A stretch of 64,000 bases of DNA from Winogradskyella psychrotolerans RS-3 (GCF_000427335.1 NZ_ATMR01000007.1:62001-126000), one strand, 5' to 3'. Positions 1 through 9,313 are shown, counted from the stretch's first letter. Notes: generated by a model not told the origin, from the letters alone. Made by a program: numbers and translations.

Positions 1-1027
1 CCCGTAGACTTAATGGCCGTAATTAATAATACATTTACAGGAAAAAAAACACCTCCTAAAGATAAAATCTGCAAATATTCAATTGATCCACTCCAATTAT
101 CACCCAATAACAAAGGCACAAAAGGATCTGCTAGTATGGCGATTAAAAAACAGACAAAACCAGATAAAAATACCGAAAAAACAACAGCTTTTCTAAGTTG
201 CCCTTTCATTGCCGTTAGATTATCTTGATTTTTTGAAAATACAGGAAATGCAATTCTATTGATTACACCCGTTAAAAGCGATACTGGTAAATAATAGAGA
301 TTGAATGCCCTATTATAGAGTCCTAAGTCACTTGCTGTATATTTTTTACCAATTAAAACATTAGACAAATTATTAACGATAGTCATAAATATGTTAGCAG
401 ATAAAATATTAATACTATATTTCCAAACTGATTTTATTGAATTCATAGACAACTTTCCTCTTGGTCTCCATGTGCTTACTATCCATAAGGCCACAACACG
501 TGTAACAGTACCTACAAGGTAACCAGCGACTAAACTCCATACACCATAATCCGTTAGAGCCATTATTATACTCACGGCACCTCCAATAAGTGTACTAAAA
601 AAACTAGCAATCGTCGTTTGTTTAAGCTCTAAATCTCTAGAAAGCAATGAGTGATGTACAATACCAAAAGCAGATAAAAAAAACCAAGAGATTGCCAATG
701 GATTAAGTCTATTAGTTCTGGTTGGTCATAAAACCTTGAAATTAAAGGAGCTGATAAAAACAGTAAAGCCGTCATTAAAAGCCCAATTCCTATATTTAGA
801 TAAAACACACTGGTGGTATCGTCATCGGAGTTGTGTTTTCTTTGTATTAATGCTTGGCTCATTCCTGAATCAGCAAAGAGTTGCCCAATAGCCATAAAAA
901 TAGCAAGCATGGCAATTAGTCCAAAATCATTCGGTAAAAGTAATCTTGCCAATACAATTGACGTAATAAAGCCAATTACTTGCGGTCCTGTTTGTTCTAA
1001 TATGGCCCAGAGTATAGTTTTTTTCAA
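1..1027 (-). pseudogene. Polysaccharide flippase (Wzx/MOP family), frameshifted, 3' end outside the window
   Basis: Membrane transporter of the MOP flippase family, which moves lipid-linked glycan units across the inner membrane. The N-terminal 115 or so residues read cleanly from the ATG at 1027, with the family-typical start (ARLLLPNDFGLIAML, SGMSQALIQRK). The frame breaks in an A8 run at 676-683 (T8 on the coding strand). One extra base would continue as LGFFLSAFGIVHHSLLSRDL and then into the rest of the transporter (SDLGLYNRAFNLYYLPVSLL) to the window edge. The two halves fit together without missing residues, so the gene is either freshly frameshifted or carries a sequencing deletion. 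It belongs with the downstream fucose and sulfate genes. The WzxC-like subgroup is my best guess from these motifs. Confidence 0.8.
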
Positions 1028-1047
1028 TTGAATTTAATTATGTAAAA

Positions 1048-2114
1048 TTAATCACATTGTACAATATTGTGAATAGCACTACCTGTATATTCTGGATAAA
1101 AATTATCTAAATCTACTTCACCAAATACCTTCGTGAAATCATTATTGTAATGTTCAATAAAAGCATTTTTTTTATCTTTTTTCTTGTATTCTTTAGAATT
1201 CAACAATGTTCTGTTTGGTGAAAAACCAACAAGATAACCTTTATTTGTTTTAGCAATACCTCGTATAAAATATCCTCTTCTAGGTAATTGAATCCTATAT
1301 GTTTCGTTCGTCTTCTTATTGAAAATTCCGATTGACTCATTTATCGACTCGGTTACAATTACACAATCAGATGTGTTCAATATATCATGAGAAGCAATAA
1401 AAGACCCTGGGGTTGCTAAAAATTCAGCGGACATATCATTCGTTGATAATTTAATCAAAGAACTATCTTTAAGACTCAAATCTTGCCACCCCTTAGTCCC
1501 TAGTAATATCGTATTATGGTCGATAACTTTTAATTCATTAAAGTGACAACTATGGTATGGTGATGTTGATTTACCTATTCCTCGAAAATCAAATTTCAAG
1601 AATTGGATTTTAAATATCTTATTCAAACCTAATACAGAAAAATACTTACCGACAATAGTTGACTTCATTCTAACTTTAGAAAGTCGGTAATTAAGACTTA
1701 TTTTACTTTGTAAATTAGAATCTTCTATTCTCCAATGCCATTTAAGAGCTTTTGTTTTTTATCAAAACACAATAAAGCATCAATCGTTGTAGAAACAGCA
1801 TAAATTTCATCTTCAAATACTTCTAAGCAATGTATATCAGACATCAATGGGTGTGAAAAAGTGTCTACGATATTGAAAGTTGCATAGTCTATTATCATTA
1901 TGAAATTATAGCCAGCCAAATAAATTAAATCATTTACTTTTTGCACTCCTTGCGAAAAACTTCGCATACATCCGTCCTTTGCTGTAAAATTAGCTGATGG
2001 AATTAATAGTTTTCTTATAATTTTATTAGTTGTAGAATCTAATTCTGCAAGAATAGAGTAAGATCCTATATTTGAATTATGCTTTAGTGGTTTAAGAGTA
2101 ATAAGGTAATTCAT
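1048..2114 (-). pseudogene. Hypothetical propeller-like protein of the polysaccharide locus, frameshifted
   Basis: Two reading frames, 2114-1725 (129 residues) and 1668-1048 (206 residues), join into one protein of about 355 residues if one base is added to the T6 run at 1755-1760. The joined stretch reads FDKKTKALKWHWRIEDSNL and continues through KVRMKSTIVG without a stop. The sequence has short beta-strand-like repeats (CLEVFEDEIYAVSTTIDALL, HNTILLGTKGW, KTNKGYLVGFSPNRTLL) that suggest a beta-propeller fold, with no signal peptide or membrane segment. I do not recognise the family. It lies 20 bp upstream of the flippase on the same strand, so it probably belongs to the same transcript and may act in glycan assembly. 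The break is a single-base indel, like four others in this window. Confidence 0.55.
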
Positions 2115-2323
2115 ATAACTGATTAATATTATTTAGAGCATGGTAATTATTTATTATGCAGTCGGAATTTCACGATTAATACTTATATAAAGTCTAAAAT
2201 TCATTCTACGAAAAACAAATAGAATTTTCACATAAACTTTTATAATTATTTTTCATCTGATATTTAAATTAAAACATCAATTTTACTTTTTATGAGTTAG
2301 AACGATACTTATACAAAATATTC

Positions 2324-2690
2324 TTATTCATTTAATTTCTCAACAACCGCTAAAATACGTTCTGTAACGTTAACATCCCAAAATTTTGGAACAGAACTGT
2401 ATTTATAATTTCCGGCTGTTATTGCTTCCGCCTACTCCATAATGTTTTGGGTATCAAAATCTAATAAGGTATTTGAGTCTTCTATAATAGTGCTAGGTCG
2501 CTCTGTATTTGAGCGCAGTATTTAATAAGGCTTTAACTTAAAGGGGTTTCCTCTTGTATGCCGTCACTATCCGTTAATACCATTTTGCAATACTATATGA
2601 GATTTTGAAAGCTAAAATAACAATTCCGTGTAAAAGTAAACTTTTCAACTGTATTCTGGATTATTGGATGCATTGAAAAACTATCTATTA
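2324..2690 (-). pseudogene. Decayed UDP-N-acetylglucosamine 2-epimerase (WecB-type) C-terminal remnant
   Basis: No open frame survives, but the minus strand still encodes recognisable pieces of the non-hydrolysing UDP-GlcNAc 2-epimerase C-terminus in order: CYFSFQNLI, then KMVLTDSDGIQEE (family motif TDSGGIQEE), then NTERPSTIIEDSN (family motif NTERPE), then VPKFWDVNVTERILAVVEKL and a stop at 2324-2326. Several in-frame stops (after QNLI, after ETPLS, after NIME) and at least one frame change separate them. Unlike the single-indel genes nearby, this is real decay with multiple lesions. The N-terminal two thirds are not visible before fcl begins, so the gene is also truncated, which fits turnover of genes in a variable polysaccharide locus. 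Confidence 0.75.
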
Positions 2691-2843
2691 CCTTTTATAA
2701 ACGCTAACCAATGCGGATATTTTTAAATTTCAAAATTTATTTTTGAATTTTTCCTTAATACTATTTTAAATTACCTAACCTTAATATAGTTAAGTATCGT
2801 ACTAACAAAAATTAATAACCGTTTATTCTTAAAACATCTTTAA

Positions 2844-3803
2844 TCAGCTCGTGGTATTTTCATTTTTCAAATACCAACTATAAGCTAATTTAATACCGTT
2901 GTGCAATGCAATTTTTGGTTCCCAATTTAAACTTCGCAACTTCGAACTATCCATCAATTTACGTGGTGTACCATCGGGTTTAGAACTATCCCAAACCAAT
3001 TCTCCTTTGTGACCAACAATAGACTGAATTGTTTCTGCCAATTCTTTTATGGTCACATCAGTACCTGTACCTACATTATAGAGGTGTTCTGGTAATATAT
3101 TTTCTACGGCAAATACAACAGCTTGCGCCAAATCATCTACGTACAGAAATTCGCGCATTGGTGTACCGCTTCCCCATAATGTTACTGGCGCATTGCTTGC
3201 CTTGGCTTCATGAAACTTTCGTAACATGGCTGGTAACACATGAGAACTTTTTAAATCAAAATTATCGAACGGGCCATAAAGATTTGTCGGCATTAAGCTT
3301 ACAAAATCTTTACCGTATTGTTTTCGTATCGCTTCACAGGCTTTTACTCCTGCTATTTTAGCGATAGCATACCATTCGTTCGTTGGCTCTAAACTATCTG
3401 TCAGTAAATATTCTTCTTTTAGTGGTTGCGGAGCAAACTTTGGGTAAATACAAGAACTTCCTAAAAACACAAATTTTGAAACAGCCGTCTTATGAGCCGT
3501 ATCAATTAAATTATTTTGAATCTGTAAGTTTTCCATTAAAAACGGATAGGGATTCTCGCTATTCGCGAGTATCCCACCTACTTTTGCTGCCGCATTTATG
3601 ACAACATCTGGTTGTTCTTTATTGAAAAAATCAATTACTGCTTGTTGATTTCTTAAATCGAGTTCGGCACTTGTTTTACCTATAAGGTTTGTATAGCCTT
3701 TTGTTTCCAATGCTCGCCAAACAGCAGAACCAACCATTCCACGATGACCGGCAATGTAGATGCGTGATTCGTGATTACTTTTTTTAAGTGCGCTTTTAGA
3801 CAT
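2844..3803 (-). CDS. fcl: GDP-L-fucose synthase
   Basis: Converts GDP-4-keto-6-deoxymannose to GDP-L-fucose by epimerisation and NADPH reduction, in the cytoplasm. The 319-residue protein matches the family length. It shows the nucleotide-binding loop GHRGMVGSA (residues 19-27) and the short-chain dehydrogenase catalytic set: Ser in SSCIYP (116-121) and YAIAK (145-149). It lies 20 bp downstream of gmd, which supplies its substrate, so the two are almost certainly co-transcribed. The first 12 residues (MSKSALKKSNHE) precede the conserved fold and could be trimmed, but no better start is obvious. The gene is also called wcaG. Confidence 0.95.
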   Translation of the reverse strand: MSKSALKKSNHESRIYIAGHRGMVGSAVWRALETKGYTNLIGKTSAELDLRNQQAVIDFFNKEQPDVVINAAAKVGGILANSENPYPFLMENLQIQNNLIDTAHKTAVSKFVFLGSSCIYPKFAPQPLKEEYLLTDSLEPTNEWYAIAKIAGVKACEAIRKQYGKDFVSLMPTNLYGPFDNFDLKSSHVLPAMLRKFHEAKASNAPVTLWGSGTPMREFLYVDDLAQAVVFAVENILPEHLYNVGTGTDVTIKELAETIQSIVGHKGELVWDSSKPDGTPRKLMDSSKLRSLNWEPKIALHNGIKLAYSWYLKNENTTS

Positions 3804-3823
3804 TTTTAATAAGGTGTTCCGGT

Positions 3824-4939
3824 TTATTCGTAATAATTCATTGTATTATAACCCGACTGATCTAAGAATTGCTCCTTTTTCATGAGTTTTAAATCGCTAG
3901 TCATCATATCTTTAATAAGATCGTTTAGATCATATTTGCATTCCCAACCTAATTTATTCTTAGCTTTAGAAGCATCTCCTATAAGTAGTTCTACCTCTGT
4001 TGGTCTAAAATAACGTGGATCTACCGCTAAAACTTCTTTACCTATTTCAATTTGATATTCTGGATTATTACATTTTACGACATAAGCTTTCTCTGCTTCG
4101 CCTTCACCTTTAAACTCTAGTTCTATGCCGACTTCGGCAAAACTCATGTGTACAAAATCACGGATACGTGTGGTTTTTCCCGTTGCAATGACCCAGTCTT
4201 CTGCTTCATCAGCTTGAAGAATCATCCACATCATACGCACATAATCTTTTGCATGTCCCCAATCCCTTTGAGCATCAAGGTTTCCTAAGTAAAATTTATC
4301 TTGTAAACCTAAAGCTATTCGAGATACTGCTCTCGTAATTTTTCGTGTTACAAAGGTTTCCCCTCTAATTGGTGATTCGTGATTAAACAAAATCCCATTA
4401 CACGCATACATATTGTATGCTTCACGATAATTTACCGTTATCCAATAGGCATACATTTTTGCTACAGCATAAGGTGAACGTGGGTAAAACGGAGTCGTTT
4501 CAGATTGTGGTACTTCTTGTACTTTACCGTATAACTCGGATGTTGAGGCTTGGTATATTCTTGTTTTCTTTTCTAAACCCAATAATCGTACAGCATCTAA
4601 GATTCGTAACGTTCCTAAACCATCTGCATTACCTGTATATTCCGGAATTTCGAACGATACAGCCACATGACTCATTGCCGCTAAATTATAAATCTCATCG
4701 GGTTGAATTTCTTTAATCAATCGAATAAGGTTCGTACTATCCGTCATATCACCATAATGCAGATAAAAATTTCGATGATCTACATGCGGATCTTGGTATA
4801 AATGATCAATTCTGTCGGTGTTAAATAATGACGAACGTCGTTTTAGGCCATGAACTTCATACCCTTTCTTTAGTAAAAACTCACTAAGATAGGCTCCGTC
4901 TTGTCCTGTAACTCCTGTTATAAAGGCAACTTTACTCAT
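3824..4939 (-). CDS. gmd: GDP-mannose 4,6-dehydratase
   Basis: First committed step of GDP-fucose synthesis: GDP-D-mannose is oxidised and dehydrated to GDP-4-keto-6-deoxy-D-mannose. The 371-residue protein is full length for the family. It carries the NAD(P)-binding motif GVTGQDG at residues 9-15, the catalytic STSE (132-135) and YAVAK (157-161). It is followed after 20 bp by fcl. A 189-bp gap without visible genes separates it from cysQ upstream, so it may have its own promoter, although I see no clear TAnnTTTG there. Confidence 0.96.
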   Translation of the reverse strand: MSKVAFITGVTGQDGAYLSEFLLKKGYEVHGLKRRSSLFNTDRIDHLYQDPHVDHRNFYLHYGDMTDSTNLIRLIKEIQPDEIYNLAAMSHVAVSFEIPEYTGNADGLGTLRILDAVRLLGLEKKTRIYQASTSELYGKVQEVPQSETTPFYPRSPYAVAKMYAYWITVNYREAYNMYACNGILFNHESPIRGETFVTRKITRAVSRIALGLQDKFYLGNLDAQRDWGHAKDYVRMMWMILQADEAEDWVIATGKTTRIRDFVHMSFAEVGIELEFKGEGEAEKAYVVKCNNPEYQIEIGKEVLAVDPRYFRPTEVELLIGDASKAKNKLGWECKYDLNDLIKDMMTSDLKLMKKEQFLDQSGYNTMNYYE

Positions 4940-5128
4940 AAAAGCTATAAAATAAAATAGTTATAAAATATTATTTCAGTCAGCAAAGCTAACAAAATAT
5001 AAGACTTGCTCCTCTTTTCAGCTTAAAAAATAACATTAAAGCTTCCAACAAAAATAGCCATTAGTGACATCTAAAATGCAACTATACGTTCAGATACTTA
5101 TGCGAACATTCAGTTCTATTTCAGCTAG

Positions 5129-6031
5129 TTAGACTCCCTTTACTAAAAACCAATTATTCAGTAATTCTTGTCTGTTGTATAACATGCGCTCTTTCGTGCT
5201 CCAGTCTATAACCTCAAAACCTGCATGTTCACAAATCGCTTGGCCTGCAGCTGTATCCCACTCCATAGTAGGAGCGAATCTTGGATAACAATCGGCTTTC
5301 CCCTCGGCAACCATACACAGTTTTAATGAGCTTCCTTTAGAAATTAGATTTACGGCTCCGTGTTGTTCTCGCATTTCGGAAACGTAAGTTTCCGTTTCTG
5401 GTGACATGTGCGAGCGACTCGCTACAATAGTGAATGTTTTGTCTTCTCGTTCTAATGGTAATTTATTGGCGTTGCTTAATAAGCTGTCTATATTATAATC
5501 TTCAAGATTTACGGTTACTTTAAAAGACCCCAATGCCTTAGTTGAGAAATAAAGCTCCCCTGATACTGGAACATAAATAACACCAAGTACTGTTTTCTGA
5601 TTTTCAACTAAAGCTATGTTTACGGTAAATTCACCATTGCGTTTTATAAACTCTTTAGTTCCATCTATGGGATCTACAATCCATAATTGATTCCAGTCTT
5701 TACGGTCATTGTAAGGAATAGATTTACCTTCTTCGGAAAGTATAGGAATGTTCGTTGCTTTTAAATGCGACATAATCACATCGTGGGACGCTAAATCTGC
5801 TTTCGTTAATGGTGAATTATCTCCTTTCAGTTCTATTTCAAAATCATTGGAATGATAGATGTCTAGAATTACTTTTCCGGCTTCTAGGGCTGCGGTGATA
5901 CTGTGATGCAGTAATTCGGTGAGGTGGTGAGGCCGTGAGGCCGTGAGGCGATGAGACGGTGAGGCGGTGAGGCCGTGAGGCGGTGATTCGGTGAGACGGT
6001 GATTCGTTAGATTGGAGCTTTTATTATTCAT
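5129..6031 (-). CDS. cysQ: 3'(2'),5'-bisphosphate nucleotidase CysQ with repeat-derived N-terminus
   Basis: Hydrolyses PAP (the by-product of PAPS use) to AMP, relieving inhibition of sulfotransferases. The inositol-monophosphatase fold is clear: KGDNSPLTKADLASH, the metal-binding LSEEGK, the DPIDGTKEF signature, and EWDTAAGQAICEHAG. Conserved sequence starts only around SITAALEAGKVILDIY. The preceding 40 or so residues (LTESPPHG, LTASPSHR, LTASRPHH) are an 8-residue repeat translated from an octanucleotide array, so this N-terminus is not ancestral. The ATG at 6029-6031 is one base after the stop of the S23 gene, which suggests translational coupling. Because the 8-bp unit is not a multiple of three, loss or gain of a copy would shift the frame. 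Whether the extension is tolerated or removed is unknown. Confidence 0.92.
   Translation of the reverse strand: MNNKSSNLTNHRLTESPPHGLTASPSHRLTASRPHHLTELLHHSITAALEAGKVILDIYHSNDFEIELKGDNSPLTKADLASHDVIMSHLKATNIPILSEEGKSIPYNDRKDWNQLWIVDPIDGTKEFIKRNGEFTVNIALVENQKTVLGVIYVPVSGELYFSTKALGSFKVTVNLEDYNIDSLLSNANKLPLEREDKTFTIVASRSHMSPETETYVSEMREQHGAVNLISKGSSLKLCMVAEGKADCYPRFAPTMEWDTAAGQAICEHAGFEVIDWSTKERMLYNRQELLNNWFLVKGV
5891..6002. repeat. Octanucleotide tandem array (14 units) inside the 5' end of cysQ
   Basis: Fourteen contiguous 8-bp units run without interruption; on the plus strand they follow nnCGGTGA (for example GGCGGTGA, GGCCGTGA, TTCGGTGA, GACGGTGA, TGCGGTGA). The unit is much richer in GC than its surroundings. 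The array forms codons 10 to about 47 of cysQ and ends 31 bp from the S23 stop codon. A second array of the same unit in opposite orientation lies on the other side of S23 at 6422-6461. Confidence 0.95.
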
Positions 6032-6032
6032 T

Positions 6033-6389
6033 TTACTTACTTAGTTTTTTACTTAAAGCCTGTTTTAAACGGTATAACATTTTTCTAATTGTAATGCTAT
6101 TGTTTTGTAATGTATCATCGAACGTTATATACCCTATTCGTTCTGCTATGACTAACTGTGTTTCTATTTCGGCCAGTGATCCCGATGCTATATTTAAAAA
6201 TCGAATAAAATCCTTTGTAGAACCTCTACTCGAACCCTCAGCTATATTTGAAGGCAACGACACAGCTGCTCTTCTAAGTTGAGAGGTCAATCCAAAGTTT
6301 TCAGACGAAGGAAAACCCTTTGTAAGTTTATAAATTTCCTCTACTAGATTTAAACTTAATTTATAAACTTCTAAATCTTTATGAGTCAT
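6033..6389 (-). CDS. Four-helix-bundle protein (S23 / 23S rRNA intervening-sequence family)
   Basis: A 118-residue all-helical protein of the S23/TIGR02436 four-helix-bundle family, recognised by its length and signature: LEVYKLSLNLVEEIYKLTKG, FGLTSQLRRAAVSLPSNIAE, GSSRGSTKDFIRFLNIASGS, and LAEIETQLVIAERIGY. Relatives were first found inside intervening sequences of 23S rRNA genes and occur as free-standing genes in many Bacteroidota; their molecular role is unclear. Here the gene sits inside the cys operon, flanked symmetrically at 31 and 32 bp by octanucleotide arrays in inverted orientation. Nothing in the sequence ties it to sulfate metabolism. I infer that it arrived as a small cassette. 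Confidence 0.9.
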   Translation of the reverse strand: MTHKDLEVYKLSLNLVEEIYKLTKGFPSSENFGLTSQLRRAAVSLPSNIAEGSSRGSTKDFIRFLNIASGSLAEIETQLVIAERIGYITFDDTLQNNSITIRKMLYRLKQALSKKLSK

Positions 6390-6421
6390 AATTAAAATTT
6401 TAAAATCCCTATTCTAAAGGT

Positions 6422-6461
6422 TCACCGCATCACAGTTTCACTGTATCACCGCATCACCACT
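6422..6461. repeat. Second octanucleotide array (5 units), inverted relative to the first
   Basis: Five adjacent units: TCACCGCA, TCACAGTT, TCACTGTA, TCACCGCA, TCACCACT. Read on the other strand these are the same nnCGGTGA-type unit seen at 5891-6002, so the two arrays face each other across the S23 gene. The array runs into the stop codon of cysN at 6460-6462. Units TCACCGCA and TCACAGTA/TCACAGTT occur in both arrays. Confidence 0.9.
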
Positions 6462-7716
6462 ATATAATCATCCCAGCACCAATAGTTTCATTGGTTTGCT
6501 CGTCTATAATAATGATACTTCCGGTTTGACGATTCTTCTTATACGCATCATAAAACAAAGGTTTAGCTGTTCTAATAGACAAACGTGCGATATCATTCAT
6601 CTCCACCTTATCAATACCTTCTATTCTGTGTAATGTATTAATATCTATTTTATACTTTAATTCCTTAACCATACCAATAGACTCGTTTGTGGTATGTTTA
6701 ATGACCACCTTTGTACGTGCCTGAATTGGTTTAGTACTCATCCAAGTCACTAACACTTCTAAATCTTGACTCACTAAAGGCACATTATTTTCGCGCACAA
6801 TCATGTCGCCACGGCTGTTATCTATTTCGTCTTCTAGAGTCATCGTAACAGACATAGGTGCAAATGCTTCTGAAATTTGCTCCCCATTAAGTTCAATCGT
6901 TTTAATCGTAGATACGAATCCTGAAGGCAATGATTTCACCTTGTCACCTGGCTTAAAAACGCCACCATCAATACGACCAGCAAAACCTCTGTAATCTTGA
7001 TTATCTAAGGTGTGTGGACGAATTACAGATTGAATAGGAAAACGACAATCTACCAAATTATGATCACTTGAAATATGCACCGTTTCTAAATGATACATTA
7101 ACGTACTTCCTCCATACCAGTCCATGTTCTCAGAACGGTTAACCACATTATCTCCATTTAAAGCTGAGATAGGAATAAACTGAATATCACTAATACCTAA
7201 CTTTGATGAAAAGGCTTTAAAATCTGAAACGATTCCATTATAGACATCTTCGCTATAATCCACTAAATCCATTTTATTAACACAAACAATAGCATGCGGA
7301 ATACGTAATAAAGACGCAATAAAGGCATGACGATGCGTTTGCTCTAACATTCCTTTACGAGCATCAATAAGTATAATGGCTAAGTTCGCTGTAGAAGCCC
7401 CCGTTACCATATTACGGGTATATTGTATATGACCTGGTGTATCTGCTATAATGAATTTACGCTTTGGAGTCGCAAAATAACGATAGGCTACATCTATCGT
7501 AATGCCTTGCTCGCGTTCTGATTTTAAACCATCTGTAAGTAATGATAAATCTACATAATCAAAACCTTTAGATTTACTAGAGGCTTCAACGGCATCTAAT
7601 TGATCTTGAAAAATTGATTTACTATCATACAATAAGCGCCCAATTAATGTGCTTTTGCCATCATCTACACTTCCTGCTGTTGTGAATCTTAGTAATTCTA
7701 TGTCTTGGTATTTCAT
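6460..7716 (-). CDS. cysN: Sulfate adenylyltransferase subunit 1 (GTPase)
   Basis: GTPase subunit of ATP sulfurylase; GTP hydrolysis drives formation of APS from ATP and sulfate by CysD. The 418-residue protein has the elongation-factor-like G domain: G1 GSVDDGKST (15-23), G3 DTPGH (92-96) and G4 NKMD (147-150), followed by EF-Tu-type beta-barrel domains. It has no fused APS kinase domain; the kinase is the separate cysC upstream. The C-terminus (IIDEQTNETIGAGMII) is that expected for the family, although the stop codon touches an octanucleotide array. It follows cysD after 95 bp that hold a heptamer repeat. Confidence 0.96.
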   Translation of the reverse strand: MKYQDIELLRFTTAGSVDDGKSTLIGRLLYDSKSIFQDQLDAVEASSKSKGFDYVDLSLLTDGLKSEREQGITIDVAYRYFATPKRKFIIADTPGHIQYTRNMVTGASTANLAIILIDARKGMLEQTHRHAFIASLLRIPHAIVCVNKMDLVDYSEDVYNGIVSDFKAFSSKLGISDIQFIPISALNGDNVVNRSENMDWYGGSTLMYHLETVHISSDHNLVDCRFPIQSVIRPHTLDNQDYRGFAGRIDGGVFKPGDKVKSLPSGFVSTIKTIELNGEQISEAFAPMSVTMTLEDEIDNSRGDMIVRENNVPLVSQDLEVLVTWMSTKPIQARTKVVIKHTTNESIGMVKELKYKIDINTLHRIEGIDKVEMNDIARLSIRTAKPLFYDAYKKNRQTGSIIIIDEQTNETIGAGMII

Positions 7717-7722
7717 TTTTAA

Positions 7723-7757
7723 TAGTTGTTAGTTGCTAGTTGTTAGTCTTTAGTCCT
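7723..7757. repeat. Heptanucleotide tandem repeat between cysD and cysN
   Basis: Five adjacent 7-bp units on the plus strand: TAGTTGT, TAGTTGC, TAGTTGT, TAGTCTT, TAGTCCT. It occupies the middle of the 95-bp spacer between cysD and cysN, just before the cysN start. It is a second short tandem repeat inside the cys operon, with a different unit from the octamer arrays. Confidence 0.85.
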
Positions 7758-7811
7758 CTGCTTGTAAGCTTTTCGACTTCTAAAGTCTCAACCTAATTTT
7801 CTATTTATATT

Positions 7812-8717
7812 TTAAAAGTAACCTTGTTTTTTACGATCTTCCATAGCTGTTTCTGCACGTTTATCATCTGCTCTACCTCCACGTTCTGTTGTTCTTGTAG
7901 TTGCAATTTCTTCAATGATTTTATCTAGCGTATCTGCTTCAGATTCGACAGCACCAGTAATTGGCATATCTCCACAAGTTCGGTAACGAATGGTCATGTT
8001 TACGACTTCTTCACCTTCCTTTAATTTAATAAATTCTGAGTTTGCTAAAATCACACCGTCTCTAACCACACAATCACGTTGGTGTGAAAAGTAAAGTGAT
8101 GGTAAATCAATATTTTCTAGTTTGATGTATTCCCAAACGTCCATTTCTGTCCAGTTAGAAATAGGAAACACTCTAAAATGCTCTCCGTAGTTTTTGCGAC
8201 CATTGAAAAGATTCCATAGTTCTGGTCTTTGGTTTTTAGGATCCCATTGCCCAAATTCATCTCTGTGAGAAAAGAAACGTTCTTTAGCACGTGCTTTTTC
8301 CTCATCGCGTCTTGCACCACCCATTGCTGCATCTACTTTGTAGGCTTCTAAGGTATCTAATAAAGACACGATTTGAAGTGAATTACGAGACGCATCTGCA
8401 CCAGTTTCTTCTTTAGCACGCCCGTTATCAATAGCTTCTTGTACTGAACCTACTATAAGTTTAACCCCAAGTTTTTCAACCAATTGATCTCTAAAAGCAA
8501 TCGTTTCAGGGAAATTATGACCTGTATCTATATGAATTAAAGGAAACGGTATTTTTGCAGGAAAGAATGCTTTTTTTGCCAAATGCGTTAATAAAATAGA
8601 GTCCTTTCCTCCAGAAAACAATAATACTGGATTTTCAAATTGTGCTGCTATCTCTCGAATCACAAAAATGGCTTCCGATTCTAATTCTTTTAAATGATTA
8701 ATTACGTAATTACTCAT
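7812..8717 (-). CDS. cysD: Sulfate adenylyltransferase subunit 2
   Basis: Catalytic subunit of ATP sulfurylase, which adenylates sulfate to APS with CysN. The 301-residue protein has the PP-loop SGGKDS at residues 35-40 and the family block MGGARRDEEKARAKERFFSHR, with the expected C-terminus ending in KKQGYF. It lies 5 bp downstream of cysC and upstream of cysN in one operon. There is no cysH or sulfite reductase nearby, so in this setting the product is more likely used to sulfate glycans than to make cysteine, though such genes may lie elsewhere in the genome. Confidence 0.96.
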   Translation of the reverse strand: MSNYVINHLKELESEAIFVIREIAAQFENPVLLFSGGKDSILLTHLAKKAFFPAKIPFPLIHIDTGHNFPETIAFRDQLVEKLGVKLIVGSVQEAIDNGRAKEETGADASRNSLQIVSLLDTLEAYKVDAAMGGARRDEEKARAKERFFSHRDEFGQWDPKNQRPELWNLFNGRKNYGEHFRVFPISNWTEMDVWEYIKLENIDLPSLYFSHQRDCVVRDGVILANSEFIKLKEGEEVVNMTIRYRTCGDMPITGAVESEADTLDKIIEEIATTRTTERGGRADDKRAETAMEDRKKQGYF

Positions 8718-8722
8718 GTTAT

Positions 8723-9313
8723 TTATTTTAATTTTTGAATAATAAAGTCTAGAATAGTTTGAACAGATGCTTCAATTGACTGATTATCTGTTACTATTTC
8801 TAAATCTGGATTGACAGGCGCTTCATATGGTGCTGAAATACCAGTCATGTTTTTAATTTCTCCTGCTCGTGCTTTTTTGTAGAGACCTTTAACATCTCTA
8901 CGCTCGCACTCTTCTAAAGAGGTGTTAATATATATTTCTATGAAATTTTCTTTACCAACGATGGTTTTAATATTTTCTCGGTCCTTAATATAAGGAGATA
9001 CAAAAGCAGCGAAAGTAACAACACCTGCATCCACCATTAAGTTAGCGATTTCGGCAATACGTCTTATATTTTCAGTACGATCTTCTGGAGCAAATGTTAG
9101 GTCTTTATTAATACCCTCTCTTATATTATCACCATCTAAACTAAAGGTTGAAATGTTTCTTTTGTGTAATTCAACCTCTACTAAGTTAGCTAAAGTAGAT
9201 TTGCCTGATCCGGACAACCCTGTAAACCACACTAAAAAAGAGCGATGATCATTTATGCGCTCTCGATCTGCTTTTGTGATTTTATAATCATGTCTAACGG
9301 TATTTAGACTCAT
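8723..9313 (-). CDS. cysC: Adenylylsulfate (APS) kinase
   Basis: Phosphorylates APS to PAPS, the sulfate donor for sulfotransferases. The 196-residue protein is of normal length. It has the Walker A loop GLSGSGKST (32-40), the APS-binding DGDNIREGINKDLTF and FSPEDR-like FAPEDRTENIRR segments, and the GLYKKARAGEIK lid region. Its start overlaps the end of the DUF2061 gene by 4 bp (ATGA-type overlap), indicating coupled translation. Confidence 0.96.
   Translation of the reverse strand: MSLNTVRHDYKITKADRERINDHRSFLVWFTGLSGSGKSTLANLVEVELHKRNISTFSLDGDNIREGINKDLTFAPEDRTENIRRIAEIANLMVDAGVVTFAAFVSPYIKDRENIKTIVGKENFIEIYINTSLEECERRDVKGLYKKARAGEIKNMTGISAPYEAPVNPDLEIVTDNQSIEASVQTILDFIIQKLK

Noticed and set aside
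1..228. 71-codon plus-strand ORF at the window start
   Set aside because: It is antisense to the flippase gene, whose minus-strand translation gives normal transporter sequence here.
5891..6461. CRISPR or transposon with terminal inverted repeats
   Set aside because: The 8-bp units have no spacers, and there is no transposase. The cassette idea is kept, but not as a classical IS or CRISPR.
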